Origin: Fragilariopsis cylindrus CCMP1102
Taxonomy: Eukaryota > Bacillariophyta > Bacillariophyceae > Bacillariales > Bacillariaceae
DNA: 64,000 bases
Assembly: GCA_900095095.1 (NCBI GenBank)
Contig: FMBT01000292.1
Span: forward strand, 186,001-250,000
Direction of reading: 5' to 3'
The position numbers and the translations under genes were made by a program. This document shows positions 11,451 through 20,279 of the stretch, one piece after another. The notes beneath the pieces were generated by a model. The model ran no database searches. It had not been told where the DNA came from and worked only from the letters and a program-made list of their open reading frames with translations. The first letter of the stretch is position 1. Every line of letters starts with the position of its first letter.

Positions 11451-11473
11451 TTATCTCGCTTCAAATTGGATCA

Positions 11474-11511
<38 letters not shown>

Positions 11512-12043
11512 GGGAAGAATCATAAGTGTAAAGCGAAACAAAGCATCGCAGTTAGAAAATAAATGATATATATAAAGGATATAATATATTTTGTATAATG
11601 ATATCGAATATAAATGTAATAGAAACGTCTAGTTCCGTGCCCTTCCACGAAGAAAGAAATATTGGAATACATGCACATGTACACACAAACACATATATAT
11701 ATATATCATAACTCCAAAAAATTACATGAACGCGAACATGGACATAAACATGAACATTAATATGAACATTAATATGAACATTAGCATTGACTTACATCGC
11801 TTTGTTCGTGTCTTATAAAGGATACGGAATCCACATTGACGACATCTCACAGGGTCTACTCATGTTGTGGTAATTATAAGATTTGGTATATATTGATCGT
11901 GGATTGTTATGTTATTACCGTCGGATATGGTATTGGTATTGTTATCGGTAAGGAAAATTTAATGTGTGTGTGTGTGTGTGTTGTGACAATGTCGTTTGTT
12001 TGGTTGTGTGACGGAAGATGGAGATATACCAGATTTCATTATA

Positions 12044-12095
<52 letters not shown>

Positions 12096-12536
12096 TGTGA
12101 GTGTGTGTGATGATCGTATTTTGTTGTGGTTGTGTTTTATTTCGTGATTTTTGTTGTTGCAGTTGTTGTTGTTGTTGTTGTGTGAATTGGTGTCGTCGTC
12201 GTCGACAATATAAGATAGTAATTATTCGATCGGCGGTGTATTGCGATGGTTTGGTCGTTCAGGATATTAATGTTCAGGAGAGAGAGAGAGGTCGTTGTGT
12301 GTTAGAGATATTTTTCTGTTCCTCATTTCTTCTTCATTCCAAAAAAACAAAACAGAACAGACACGAAATACAAATAGTAGAACATATTATTAATTAATTT
12401 TATAAATAAACGTACCACCACCTTTAATAACATTCTTTGCACCACAATCACCACATCTATATTCTACTCCACGAATCATTGGAATAGGATTGATACTACC
12501 ACCCGTAGTTGATGCAGCATTGGCAGAAGGATTCAT
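11451..12536 (-). CDS. RPB12: RNA polymerase subunit RPB12/ABC10-alpha, three exons
   Basis: Exons complement(12536..12416), complement(11855..11796) and complement(11473..11451) encode 67 residues. Exon 1 ends ...[14 protein letters not shown], exon 2 reads [20 protein letters not shown], and the 23-bp last exon gives LIQFEAR. Both junctions are phase 1 with GT-AG ends (GTACGT...GTAG; GTAAGT...TTAG). Cys28, Cys31, Cys45 and Cys48 form the single zinc ribbon of this subunit, and the basic tail RTKR..QFEAR matches its core-binding C-terminus. RPB12 is shared by RNA polymerases I, II and III and is usually 58-70 residues, so the gene is full length. Intron 1 (560 bp) contains a long (GT)n tract and TTG repeats, and intron 2 (322 bp) an (AT)n tract. 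The gene is easily missed because no exon exceeds 41 codons. Confidence 0.92.
11477..11508. repeat. (AT)n microsatellite in RPB12 intron 2
   Basis: Sixteen AT units lie directly upstream (in transcript sense) of the acceptor of the last RPB12 exon, where a pyrimidine tract would normally be expected. Confidence 0.95.
12046..12109. repeat. (GT)n microsatellite in RPB12 intron 1
   Basis: About 30 GT units with two GA interruptions near the end. A shorter GT tract lies at about 11965-11981 and TTG repeats at about 12156-12182, all in the same intron. Confidence 0.95.
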
Positions 12537-12997
12537 GGTCGTTGCGATTTAGATTTTAGATTTAGAAGAATTGATTGTGTTCGTTGTTATTGTTTTATTG
12601 ATTTTTATGTTCAATGCTATTCAGGCGGTGCAATTAAATTGTTCATTCTCGAAATTCGATCATGTCGCGTTTGTTTTTTCATATTTTTCTTGGCCCTCGT
12701 CGAAAAAGTTTACCGCGAGCGGTCTGTCTGTCGCTACCGAAAAAAAACATTTATTTCAAGATATCGTTATAACATAGGGGTACTAATAGAAGTACTGAAT
12801 ACCCCTGATAACATCATCAACAACAACAACAACAACCATGGGATGAAAATGCGTTGCTCCTTTCTTCGATCGAGTCTACACAAGATACTAGTAGTACCAA
12901 TCCTTTGAATCAGAATTCCGATCTTTCGTTTCTAATAAATTCTCGATTGTCATTTAGATTTCATCTGATTTTATTTTTTTAAATAAATAAATTAATA
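12537..12997. other. Divergent promoter region between RPB12 and a small membrane-protein gene
   Basis: 461 bp shared by two genes transcribed away from each other. It contains the micro-palindrome at 12776-12807 and an AT-rich stretch just before the downstream ATG. Short open frames here have no support. Confidence 0.5.
12769..12814. repeat. 32-bp AGGGGTA palindrome flanked by ATAACAT direct repeats
   Basis: The core 12776-12807 begins AGGGGTACT and ends ATACCCCTG. The 7-mer ATAACAT lies immediately on each side (12769-12775 and 12808-12814), as a target-site duplication would. It belongs to a set with 23440-23473 and 54738-54778. Confidence 0.7.
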
Positions 12998-13606
12998 ATG
13001 ATCACACGGTGGCAGCAGCAGCCGTTTTCGATAGTAACAACAAAAATGAAGAAATGTCTTTATAAAAGCCTCTTTTGTAAAAGTGGTACTTGTAGTAGTA
13101 TAGCAGGTGGGATGTCATTGTCATCATTGCATGTACTCGTTTCAAAAACAACAACACAAAGAAGATTCTTAGCAACATCGAAACAGAAACGAAAATGGGT
13201 ACGGGAACAAGGAAACAATAAACCCTTTATGAAAAAGAAATATGCTAGTATTTTGGAAAAAGAAGCTGCTGGAGGTACAAGTAATATAGATACTAAGGTA
13301 AATAGTAGTAGTACTACTACCAATTGGCGACCATTTTTCTTCCTAGGTGTTTTTCCAATATTAATGTCAGGTATTGTTGTTTTAAGTCGAGAAGATTTAC
13401 GTGAAGAGGTAGAAAAAAAAGGTATTGGAAGATTCTTAAAAGATCTCAAGAATTGGAGAACCCTACGAGCTTTGGAACACGATAAAGTAATGTTGAACAA
13501 CAATCTACGACACCAACAGCATGATGACCACGAGACTAATAACGTTAATAATAACAACTCCAATTCACAGCGGCAAGACGAAGAGACCAATAATGACGCA
13601 AGATGA
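12998..13606 (+). CDS. Small basic protein with one membrane segment, probably mitochondrial
   Basis: An intronless frame of 202 residues starting MITRWQQQPFSIVTTKMKKC; a second possible start is the Met at residue 17. The first ~60 residues are basic, Ser/Thr-rich and almost free of acidic residues, ending in TTTQRRFLATSKQKRKW, which resembles a mitochondrial presequence with an Arg near the cleavage site. A hydrophobic helix, FFFLGVFPILMSGIVVLS (about 112-129), is followed by a conserved-looking stretch, REDLREEVEKKGIGRFLKDLKNWRTLRALE. The C-terminus is Asn/His/Gln-rich. The pattern fits a small inner-membrane assembly or accessory protein, but no family is recognised. Confidence 0.7.
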   Translation: MITRWQQQPFSIVTTKMKKCLYKSLFCKSGTCSSIAGGMSLSSLHVLVSKTTTQRRFLATSKQKRKWVREQGNNKPFMKKKYASILEKEAAGGTSNIDTKVNSSSTTTNWRPFFFLGVFPILMSGIVVLSREDLREEVEKKGIGRFLKDLKNWRTLRALEHDKVMLNNNLRHQQHDDHETNNVNNNNSNSQRQDEETNNDAR

Positions 13607-13707
13607 CAAATATATAAGGATATATGTATGTATGTATATATACATAGATATGTAATTCATTGGAGTAAAATCATAAGTAATGCAGGTCATTATTTGGTCC
13701 TTCTCTT

Positions 13708-15273
13708 TCATTCCTTCCATGATGTTCCTTCCTTACTTTGTTGTACCATAATCTCACCAGTCATAATTATAGTTTCTGCTGCTGTTACTATTGCTTGTTC
13801 TAGATCGATCGTTTCCCCTGACGACGTAACCCAACCAATATCGATACCATTATTATTGTTGTTATTATTATTAGAATAATCTAAGGTCTGGTGTGAAGGA
13901 AAGAAAAAATATTCACCTGAAAGAATCATTGCACAAGCTCGACGAATGATACGATCTAGGTCAATCTTGACAACTTTCCATAAAGCTTCAATTTGTAATG
14001 CTTGAAGTAAAGTTTGTTGTGCTTTCAACTTTTCTGATTCTCTATGTTTTTCTTCCTCTTTCTCCATGCTTTCGTAACAATCCGCATCGTCGTCATGCCC
14101 GTAGTCGTCCATGTGTGGCAAGTAACTAGGTTCTTCTTCGTTTTCGTGATATTCAATAGTTTCGAATCGTATTTTTTGTTGCTTTTTTTTTCTTTGTTGT
14201 TGTTGCTCCTGCTTGTTATATAAACGCTCTGCCAACGCTAGGCGACTACCAACCGCTGCAGCAGTCCAGAAATCTTTAGTAGTACGCCATTTCCGTCGTA
14301 AACCAATAGTAAGATCAGTTTGGAAGTGGCGAACAACTTGTTTGCTGTTATTGTTGTTATCGAGATTATTCTTATTCAAATAATTGTTATTAGGTAGAGA
14401 TTTGTAACGTTGTAGAAAATCATTTCCTTCGTGCCGATACGCCCTGCCAACGGATCTAATGATTTGTGCACCAAGAGGTAGTCGTTTCCATCTATCACAG
14501 TCATTAGCTAAGGAATGGGCGTAAAGTCTTGTATCGAGTCTACCTTCGACTAGAGGTCGGATTTTTTCTACCAGTATGGCTGCTACCGTACGAACACGAT
14601 GATTTTCCAGGGCGATCGATGGATCGTCACTAGGATTTGCCTGCATTACCATTCTTACCACATTTATAGTGGAATCATCATATCCCATCAATTGCAGTAG
14701 TTCTCGATCAAGTTTATCAAACAAATGGGTTTCACCGGTATTTTCTTTGCTGCTACCATCAGCATCATATGATGATGAAGTTTGTTGTAACAGTTGATAG
14801 TAAGATTTTGGATTTATTTTTGGGCCAAGCAATAAGATAGCAGCAAGATTAGGATCTGTAAGTCCATATCTGTGATACAATAATCGTTTGTTATCGTTAC
14901 TAAGAATTTCATATGATCGTTGTATTTGTTGAAGACGTCTTTTGGCGACTTCTTCTTGTTTCTTCTTTTCTTTTTGTTTGTCAGGGTGGAATATTCGTGA
15001 TAAGGTGCGATAGCTTTTGGTGATCTGACTTAAGGTTGCATTAGAACTAACTTCAAGTGCATCGTACAAATCCGTGTCGTGGGGAGGAATATTCGTATAA
15101 ACGTTGTGTAATTTCAAAGCAGTCGATGTTAATTCAGGCGAAGCGTTCTTGGCATCGACAACATCAATAACAAAAACGTTCGTTACCCCGTTGCCAATGA
15201 TTACTACGACGATAGCGAGAAATAATGCCGAACAAAACGTCATTCCCTTTATACAATATTGAATATTGAACAT
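13708..15273 (-). CDS. Secretory-pathway J-domain protein, DnaJ-X type
   Basis: A single exon of 521 residues from the ATG at 15273; a second Met at 15243 would give a cleaner signal peptide (MTFCSALFLAIVVVIIGNG). The J domain spans about 68-135, starts DLYDALEVSSNATLSQITKS and has the essential HPD triad at 96-98, so it should stimulate an Hsp70 ATPase. The rest lacks the Gly/Phe and zinc-finger regions of type I and II DnaJ proteins. Its middle and C-terminal parts, with helical segments including LQIEALWKVVKIDLDRIIRRA, resemble the DnaJ-X domain. An ER-lumen or endomembrane location, or passage through the ER to the plastid, is inferred from the N-terminus. Asn runs and an acidic patch interrupt the C-terminal half. 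It faces away from the NFACT-R gene across 412 bp. Confidence 0.82.
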   Translation of the reverse strand: MFNIQYCIKGMTFCSALFLAIVVVIIGNGVTNVFVIDVVDAKNASPELTSTALKLHNVYTNIPPHDTDLYDALEVSSNATLSQITKSYRTLSRIFHPDKQKEKKKQEEVAKRRLQQIQRSYEILSNDNKRLLYHRYGLTDPNLAAILLLGPKINPKSYYQLLQQTSSSYDADGSSKENTGETHLFDKLDRELLQLMGYDDSTINVVRMVMQANPSDDPSIALENHRVRTVAAILVEKIRPLVEGRLDTRLYAHSLANDCDRWKRLPLGAQIIRSVGRAYRHEGNDFLQRYKSLPNNNYLNKNNLDNNNNSKQVVRHFQTDLTIGLRRKWRTTKDFWTAAAVGSRLALAERLYNKQEQQQQRKKKQQKIRFETIEYHENEEEPSYLPHMDDYGHDDDADCYESMEKEEEKHRESEKLKAQQTLLQALQIEALWKVVKIDLDRIIRRACAMILSGEYFFFPSHQTLDYSNNNNNNNNGIDIGWVTSSGETIDLEQAIVTAAETIIMTGEIMVQQSKEGTSWKE

Positions 15274-15685
15274 GAGCGTCAACACTTACTTTTATTTGAG
15301 AGTACATGGTACTTGAAGTAATAATAAGTAAAGTTATGAATGTAAATTAATTTCAAACGTGTTTAATTATTATCTGAAGACTTTGAACTTAGTTAGCTCT
15401 ATATTCTTACTACTTCCACGTGGCACTCATTTTGATGTTTTGTGCGTTTTCTTTTTCTGAAATCAACATACGGTATGCAATAACTAACAACTTCATTATT
15501 GTTTCATGAAAAGCACTTTAGAGGCCTGACTTTCAACTTATCATCGAGACTTATCATCATCATCAGATCCAACTTACTTGATTGAATTTGAATTGTCAAG
15601 ATCTTTGTTGGTTGTGTTGATCTACCTGGTGCACCTGAAACCGAAACAGTGATAAAAAATCAACCGAAAAATTATATCGACAATA
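15274..15685. other. Divergent promoter region
   Basis: About 410 bp between the J-protein and NFACT-R genes, which are transcribed away from each other. AT-rich, with no open frames of note and no repeats. Confidence 0.5.
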
Positions 15686-17222
15686 ATGCGTCGTCATTTT
15701 GCCATCAAAAGCAGTAGTAACGTTTCAGTACGATCCGACCGTCATTATAAGAGGAAAACGAGGAAAATATCGATACTGCTCATCGCCGGAATCGCCATGA
15801 TTAATGCTACTATCATGAAAAAAATTGGCATTGTTAGAAGTGGTACAGTAGTCAATGCATTTTCGTCGAATACGAGATCTTATTATACGCCTTCAATTTG
15901 CAAGTCCGGTAACAAAATCATTCGGGACAACATGATGTTTCGGTTCCAATCTTCAAAATTAAGGCAAAATGTTAATCCCATACTTTTGTCTCGAACGCAG
16001 AAATTATATCTCCACACTTCGTCGTCACCAGCATCGATAATACCATACACGAGAGGAATACTCCTATCGGCCATGGACGATGATGAAGAAGAAAAAGATG
16101 AGGAAACTGTCGTCATTGACGTGGGTCGCACATGGAATGTAGGTGGTCTACGCAAGGAGGTATCCCGACTGACCGTACGATGTCACAAGAAGGTTGGAAA
16201 AGCAAGTCAACGTCTGCAGAAGGCACAAGAAGAAGTAGATCGTTTGACTGGGAGTGAAGGCGTAACAATGGAAGAATTGGAAAAATGTCCCAACGTAGAT
16301 GCATTTGAAACACAATTGGAAGAACTTCGAAGTCGTCTTACCCAATTGAACCAGCTTGAGGTATTGTTGCAAGACATCAAAGGAAAAAAGACAGTTCTAT
16401 CCGATCACATTGCGACATTAGCAATAAAGTTGGAGGTTCAAGACGAGACTCCAACGAAACCCGAACGTGGTCCGAAAAAAGAAAAGGGTCCAACAACTAT
16501 GGCTGCATTTCGGCTTCCCTATCGTCGTTTTTACACAAGCGATAAAACAGAAATACGAGTAAGGAAATACTATATGGATCATGATGGTTATGTGCATATT
16601 TTGTGTTTTCTAACCTTTACTATTGTTATCGCACTATGTATGTATGTATGTATGTTTGTTTCCTTTGCTTTTCTCTCTCTTTTTTAAGGTTGGGAAGCAG
16701 GCAGAAGACAATGACGAATTGTCAACCTCACCTAAACATAGAGATGGATCAGACTGGTGGATGCAGTGAGTATTTCATATGAACATGGATTTTGCAATAT
16801 CAAAGTACAAAAAATTGATTATGATTTCCAGTCAATAAAACAAATCCACTTCTATTATATCATATTATATCATATCATATTAAATATCTATATTCGCTCA
16901 CGAAAGCTTTTTTCTTCTTTATCGTATCACACAAACTCGCAGTGCTTCAGGATGCCCGGGGAGTCATGTTGTGATCCGCTGTCATGATCATAATTTGGAT
17001 GATGCAGTTGTAATGGATGCTGCAGCCCTAGCAGCTCGCCAATCTAAGTGCAACGGGAATGTTATTAAGGTTAGTATGACACGAGCACGTGATGTGAAGA
17101 AACCATCAGGAGCAAAAGCGGGATTGGTCCAATTGACAGGGCAAGTACGAACGGTTGTTGTTAATATGAAGGAGGCTCAGGCACTTCTTGATCGATTGGA
17201 CGAGACAGTACTCATAAATTAA
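15686..17222 (+). CDS. Plastid-targeted NFACT-R (DUF814) RNA-binding-domain protein
   Basis: Three exons, 15686..16558, 16689..16765 and 16943..17222, with GT-AG introns of 130 and 177 bp, encode 409 residues. The spliced C-terminus reads EIRVGKQAEDNDELST...SDWWMHASGCPGSHVVIRC, the signature of the NFACT-R domain found at the C-terminus of NEMF/Rqc2 and bacterial RqcH, which recognise stalled large ribosomal subunits and tRNA. The upstream part (about 155-240) is a predicted coiled coil (VGKASQRLQKAQEEVDRLTG, LEELRSRLTQLNQLEVLLQ), as in Rqc2 proteins, but the NFACT-N domain is missing. A hydrophobic N-terminal signal followed by VVNAFSSNTRSYY fits bipartite plastid targeting. The likely role is with plastid ribosomes. 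The TATG repeat at about 16638-16656 lies within intron 1. Confidence 0.85.
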
Positions 17223-17671
17223 TCAATATTATGTAGTAAAGCACGTAACGTGCTATTCATAATACCTTTTCCAAAAATTTCGGTTCCAGATTATCCTTTT
17301 TCAATCAACTATATCAACTTATTGATATGAAATGTCTACAAATGGTAAAGTATCATACATAGTAGCCCCCTAGACGACGTACTAGCTAATCTAAATCTAT
17401 AAATTTAATCCCGTGTATGCGTAGTGATTGAATCACAATAATTATTTTCAAAAAATTTGAAAAAAAACAATATTTGAAAAATTCACAATGCTAGTAGTGT
17501 TCAAAGCTCACAGTTCACAATGCTATTACGGTAACAATTAACATATACAGTACAAAATATGTTCGGATAGCGTTTGTAAGCATGTATTCACCCAGTCGAG
17601 CCATAAACAACAACACATACAGTAATTAATTCCTCACAATCGAATCGAAACGAATCAAATCGAATTAAAAC
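17223..17671. other. Intergenic
   Basis: 449 bp, AT-rich, holding the 3' end of the NFACT-R gene and the promoter of the NYN ribonuclease gene. The phrases TTCACAATGCTA and CACAATGCTATTAC recur near 17485-17530. No gene was seen. Confidence 0.5.
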
Positions 17672-18886
17672 ATGGTCAATGATGGACGATCTTCTCTACA
17701 GAAAGCAGTAAGAAAAACTACTACCTCGTCGTTGAAGAATGCAAGTCGACAAGGACGTAGTGTCAATCATGGAACGGCAACTTCGTATGAAGTCGGTGCG
17801 GGTACTAGTAGCACTCATCAATCGATGGATCTCTGTGATAATTCAACAGAACGAGTATATCAAATTCAAACTTCGACACGGAGAGATAGTACGAAAAAAG
17901 TTACCAAGAACCAACACTTTACGATTATTTCTTCCCACGACGACGAACAACACAATAGTATTAGCATCAACAACTCTGCCATGGATGTTGATGAGATCAA
18001 TCGACCATCATCGCACAGTAATAGTAACATGCTGTTAGACAACGATACTATGCCAACCCGCCCCGCCATCACAACTAAAAGTAAACAAAAGACTCAAACT
18101 TCATTAATGATTGGATTGGAATCTGAGCGAAAAAACATCGACAACAGTAATGATTATGACGATCCATTGCCGTATGATGATCGACCTATAGAGCAAATGG
18201 AGGGAGTTATAGATCAATCAATTAAGATGCCATTGGTTGTTTTGGATGGTGCTAATGTGGCATACGCCTACGCGACTGCCATGTCGGGACTCAATTCCTC
18301 CCTCGGTATTGCAGCCATCGCAAACAAGAATAACAATAACAACAACAACAACAACAACAGAGAAAAGTTAGAACCCGATGCTCGTGGTATCCAGATTGCC
18401 ACCGAATTCTTCATACAGTCTGGTATAAGAGTCCTTGTGGTATTACCACAGTACTGGTTCCGTTCTAATAATAATAATAATAATGATAATAATAAATTGG
18501 AAATATTAGGAGCTTTAAAAACAAAAGGACTTATCGTAGCCTCCCCTCCAACCGACGACGATGATGCTTATGCGCTAACAATTGCTCAACGGGAAGAGAA
18601 TCGATCATTGAAGGAACCACGGAACGGTGATGGACCAGGATTTGTTTTATCGAATGATCTATTTCGTGACGCACAACAAAGAGATCCTTCCGGTGGTAGA
18701 CTAAAAAATTGGCTAAATGATGGGAGAAATACCAGTGTCGGACCGGGTAGAATTAGTTATACATTCGGCGATATGGGAACCATGAATGATCGTGGGGAAC
18801 GCGTCCTCGACTTTGTTCCAAATCCTAGACATTCACTACTTGTTTGGATGGAGAGTAAGGGCGAGGACAGTATCTACAACCGATAA
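17672..18886 (+). CDS. Zc3h12a-like NYN/PIN-fold ribonuclease
   Basis: A single exon of 404 residues. Residues 1-185 are polar, Ser/Asn-rich and probably disordered. The catalytic domain runs from about 186 to the end: PLVVLDGANVAYAY carries the first catalytic Asp (D192), DARGIQIATEFFIQSGIRVLVVLPQYW follows the second strand, an acidic run lies at 295-298, and GFVLSNDLFRD provides D329 and D333. These acidic residues bind metal in the Zc3h12a/Regnase and NYN families, which cut RNA endonucleolytically. ISYTFGDMGTMN and PNPRHSL match the domain end. No CCCH zinc finger is present. Two Asn runs (219-229 and 266-274) fall in loops of the fold. It is likely nucleo-cytoplasmic, since no targeting signal is seen. 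Confidence 0.85.
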   Translation: MVNDGRSSLQKAVRKTTTSSLKNASRQGRSVNHGTATSYEVGAGTSSTHQSMDLCDNSTERVYQIQTSTRRDSTKKVTKNQHFTIISSHDDEQHNSISINNSAMDVDEINRPSSHSNSNMLLDNDTMPTRPAITTKSKQKTQTSLMIGLESERKNIDNSNDYDDPLPYDDRPIEQMEGVIDQSIKMPLVVLDGANVAYAYATAMSGLNSSLGIAAIANKNNNNNNNNNNREKLEPDARGIQIATEFFIQSGIRVLVVLPQYWFRSNNNNNNDNNKLEILGALKTKGLIVASPPTDDDDAYALTIAQREENRSLKEPRNGDGPGFVLSNDLFRDAQQRDPSGGRLKNWLNDGRNTSVGPGRISYTFGDMGTMNDRGERVLDFVPNPRHSLLVWMESKGEDSIYNR

Positions 18887-19221
18887 CGTAGGCGTTTGTT
18901 TCTATTGCATCGAGTACACTGCTATAATTATATCTTGTTGTTGCTTACTTTTTTTGTGTACTCACTATAGTTCCCGAAATATGAGTACAAGCACTTATAG
19001 GAACAATTTACCTCTATTTAAAAGAAAAGACAACAAAGAGATATGTCTTGATTTTATTTACAGTATGTATGGTCTATTATTATTAGTATTATTGTTATTG
19101 CAATTATTTGTTTATATATAGTCCTATGTATGTATGTATGTATGTATGTATGTATTGTACGAGGATATTTTTCCTTCTCTATCTAAGGTACGAGCTTATT
19201 TATTTAGATGACGGACCAGAA
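18887..19221. other. Intergenic, with (TATG)n tract
   Basis: 335 bp between convergent genes, holding both 3' ends. A (TATG)n microsatellite of about eight units lies at about 19124-19155. No gene was seen. Confidence 0.6.
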
Positions 19222-19683
19222 CTATTTGTTGAAAACAGTTTCTTCCGTTATTGATATGGGGACATGACAGCTAGAGTAAGCCAATCGATTTGAAAAAGCA
19301 GATGATGTTGATTTGCTGCTACTGCTCCTTTTGAAGAGAAAAAAATCTGGTTTATTCTTAGTTATAGACGTCAACAACAGGTTGGAAGAAAACATACCAT
19401 ATAGGTTGCCTTTTGTATGCTCCTCCTCGTTGCTGTCCTTGTCGTCGCGACTCTCTCTATAATTCTTGCCTTGTTGTTTCCTCTTGATTCTAGTTTTCTT
19501 TGTAGTATCCTTACTATAATCATCAATACCCCTATTATTTGTCTCTTCTAAGAAATATTGTTGTTGTGTGGTTCGAGCTTCGGCGGTAGATGACGACATG
19601 GTAGAAATCATGTTATTTGGTTGAGAATGTTCCGCCTTGACCTGTCCCCTGCCGTCGTTATCAAAGCCTGAGCTGAACGGCAT
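19222..19683 (-). CDS. Hypothetical 153-aa protein
   Basis: An open frame from the ATG at 19683 encodes a polar, Lys/Ser/Thr-rich protein (MPFSSGFDNDGRGQ...) with a basic middle (DTTKKTRIKRKQQGKNYRES) and a slightly more hydrophobic C-terminus (NLYGMFSSNLLLTSITKNKPDFFLF). No motif is recognised and no intron is evident. The gene is supported only by frame length and by a plausible isolated position between the NYN gene and the Cys-rich membrane protein. It could be spurious. Confidence 0.35.
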   Translation of the reverse strand: MPFSSGFDNDGRGQVKAEHSQPNNMISTMSSSTAEARTTQQQYFLEETNNRGIDDYSKDTTKKTRIKRKQQGKNYRESRDDKDSNEEEHTKGNLYGMFSSNLLLTSITKNKPDFFLFKRSSSSKSTSSAFSNRLAYSSCHVPISITEETVFNK

Positions 19684-20279
19684 ACTATGATATTATGACA
19701 TGCTCGTACTTAAAAGTAAGTATGCTCAATGTTTCAATCATTTAATATATATAGATATATTATCCGAATATATATATTATTGTAATAATATTAGAAGTAT
19801 AGTCATGGGACTATAAATTAAATATTATATTGGATTATGATATTATGACATGCTCGCTAAGTATGCTCAATGTTTCAATCATTTAACAGAATAATTTTCC
19901 CTAATTAAAAAAAAAATCGCCAACTCTTTCACGACTAAATTCATAGCGCCGCGTGCTCGTGATGGCTAAGTGTGATTCAGATTTACACGAATCATTGGAT
20001 TTTATGCATAGGCTCATTCTTGAAAAAAAAACGCGTGGTAAACTACCACATGACTCGTACTGTACACCGTCCAATCCAGTAATTATGTTACACAATACAG
20101 TACTGTAGAATTACTGTAAACGGAAGACCGTACGATTTATTTGCATGTTTGTCCCACACTACGCATGTACAATTGTACTGTTGCTTTTTCATTGCTGTTA
20201 TTACAAGTAAAGTATTTCCACATCGTCGCGAAAACAAAGATATCAAGATAACAACAACGAAAACGATAACGATAACATC
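19684..20279. other. Intergenic with a direct duplication
   Basis: 596 bp between divergently arranged genes. It contains the duplicated ~50-bp segment described separately and AT-rich palindromic sequence near 19745-19800. The end of the spacer, rich in AACGATAAC words, leads to the ATG at 20280. Confidence 0.5.
19686..19886. repeat. Direct duplication of a ~50-bp segment with 90-bp spacer
   Basis: Copy 1 (19686-19745) and copy 2 (19836-19886) both begin TATGATATTATGACATGCTC and end TATGCTCAATGTTTCAATCA followed by TTTAA. Copy 1 carries about 9-10 extra bases (around TACTTAAAAG) in the middle. The spacer is AT-rich and palindromic. Confidence 0.85.

Noticed and set aside
11836-12397. Plus-strand frames rich in Cys and Val across the (GT)n tract
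   Set aside because: They are translations of microsatellite sequence inside RPB12 introns.
13060-13590. 176-codon minus-strand frame opposite the small membrane-protein gene
   Set aside because: Its composition is Leu/Ser/Val-rich from complementing Asn/Thr codons; the plus strand gives a coherent protein.
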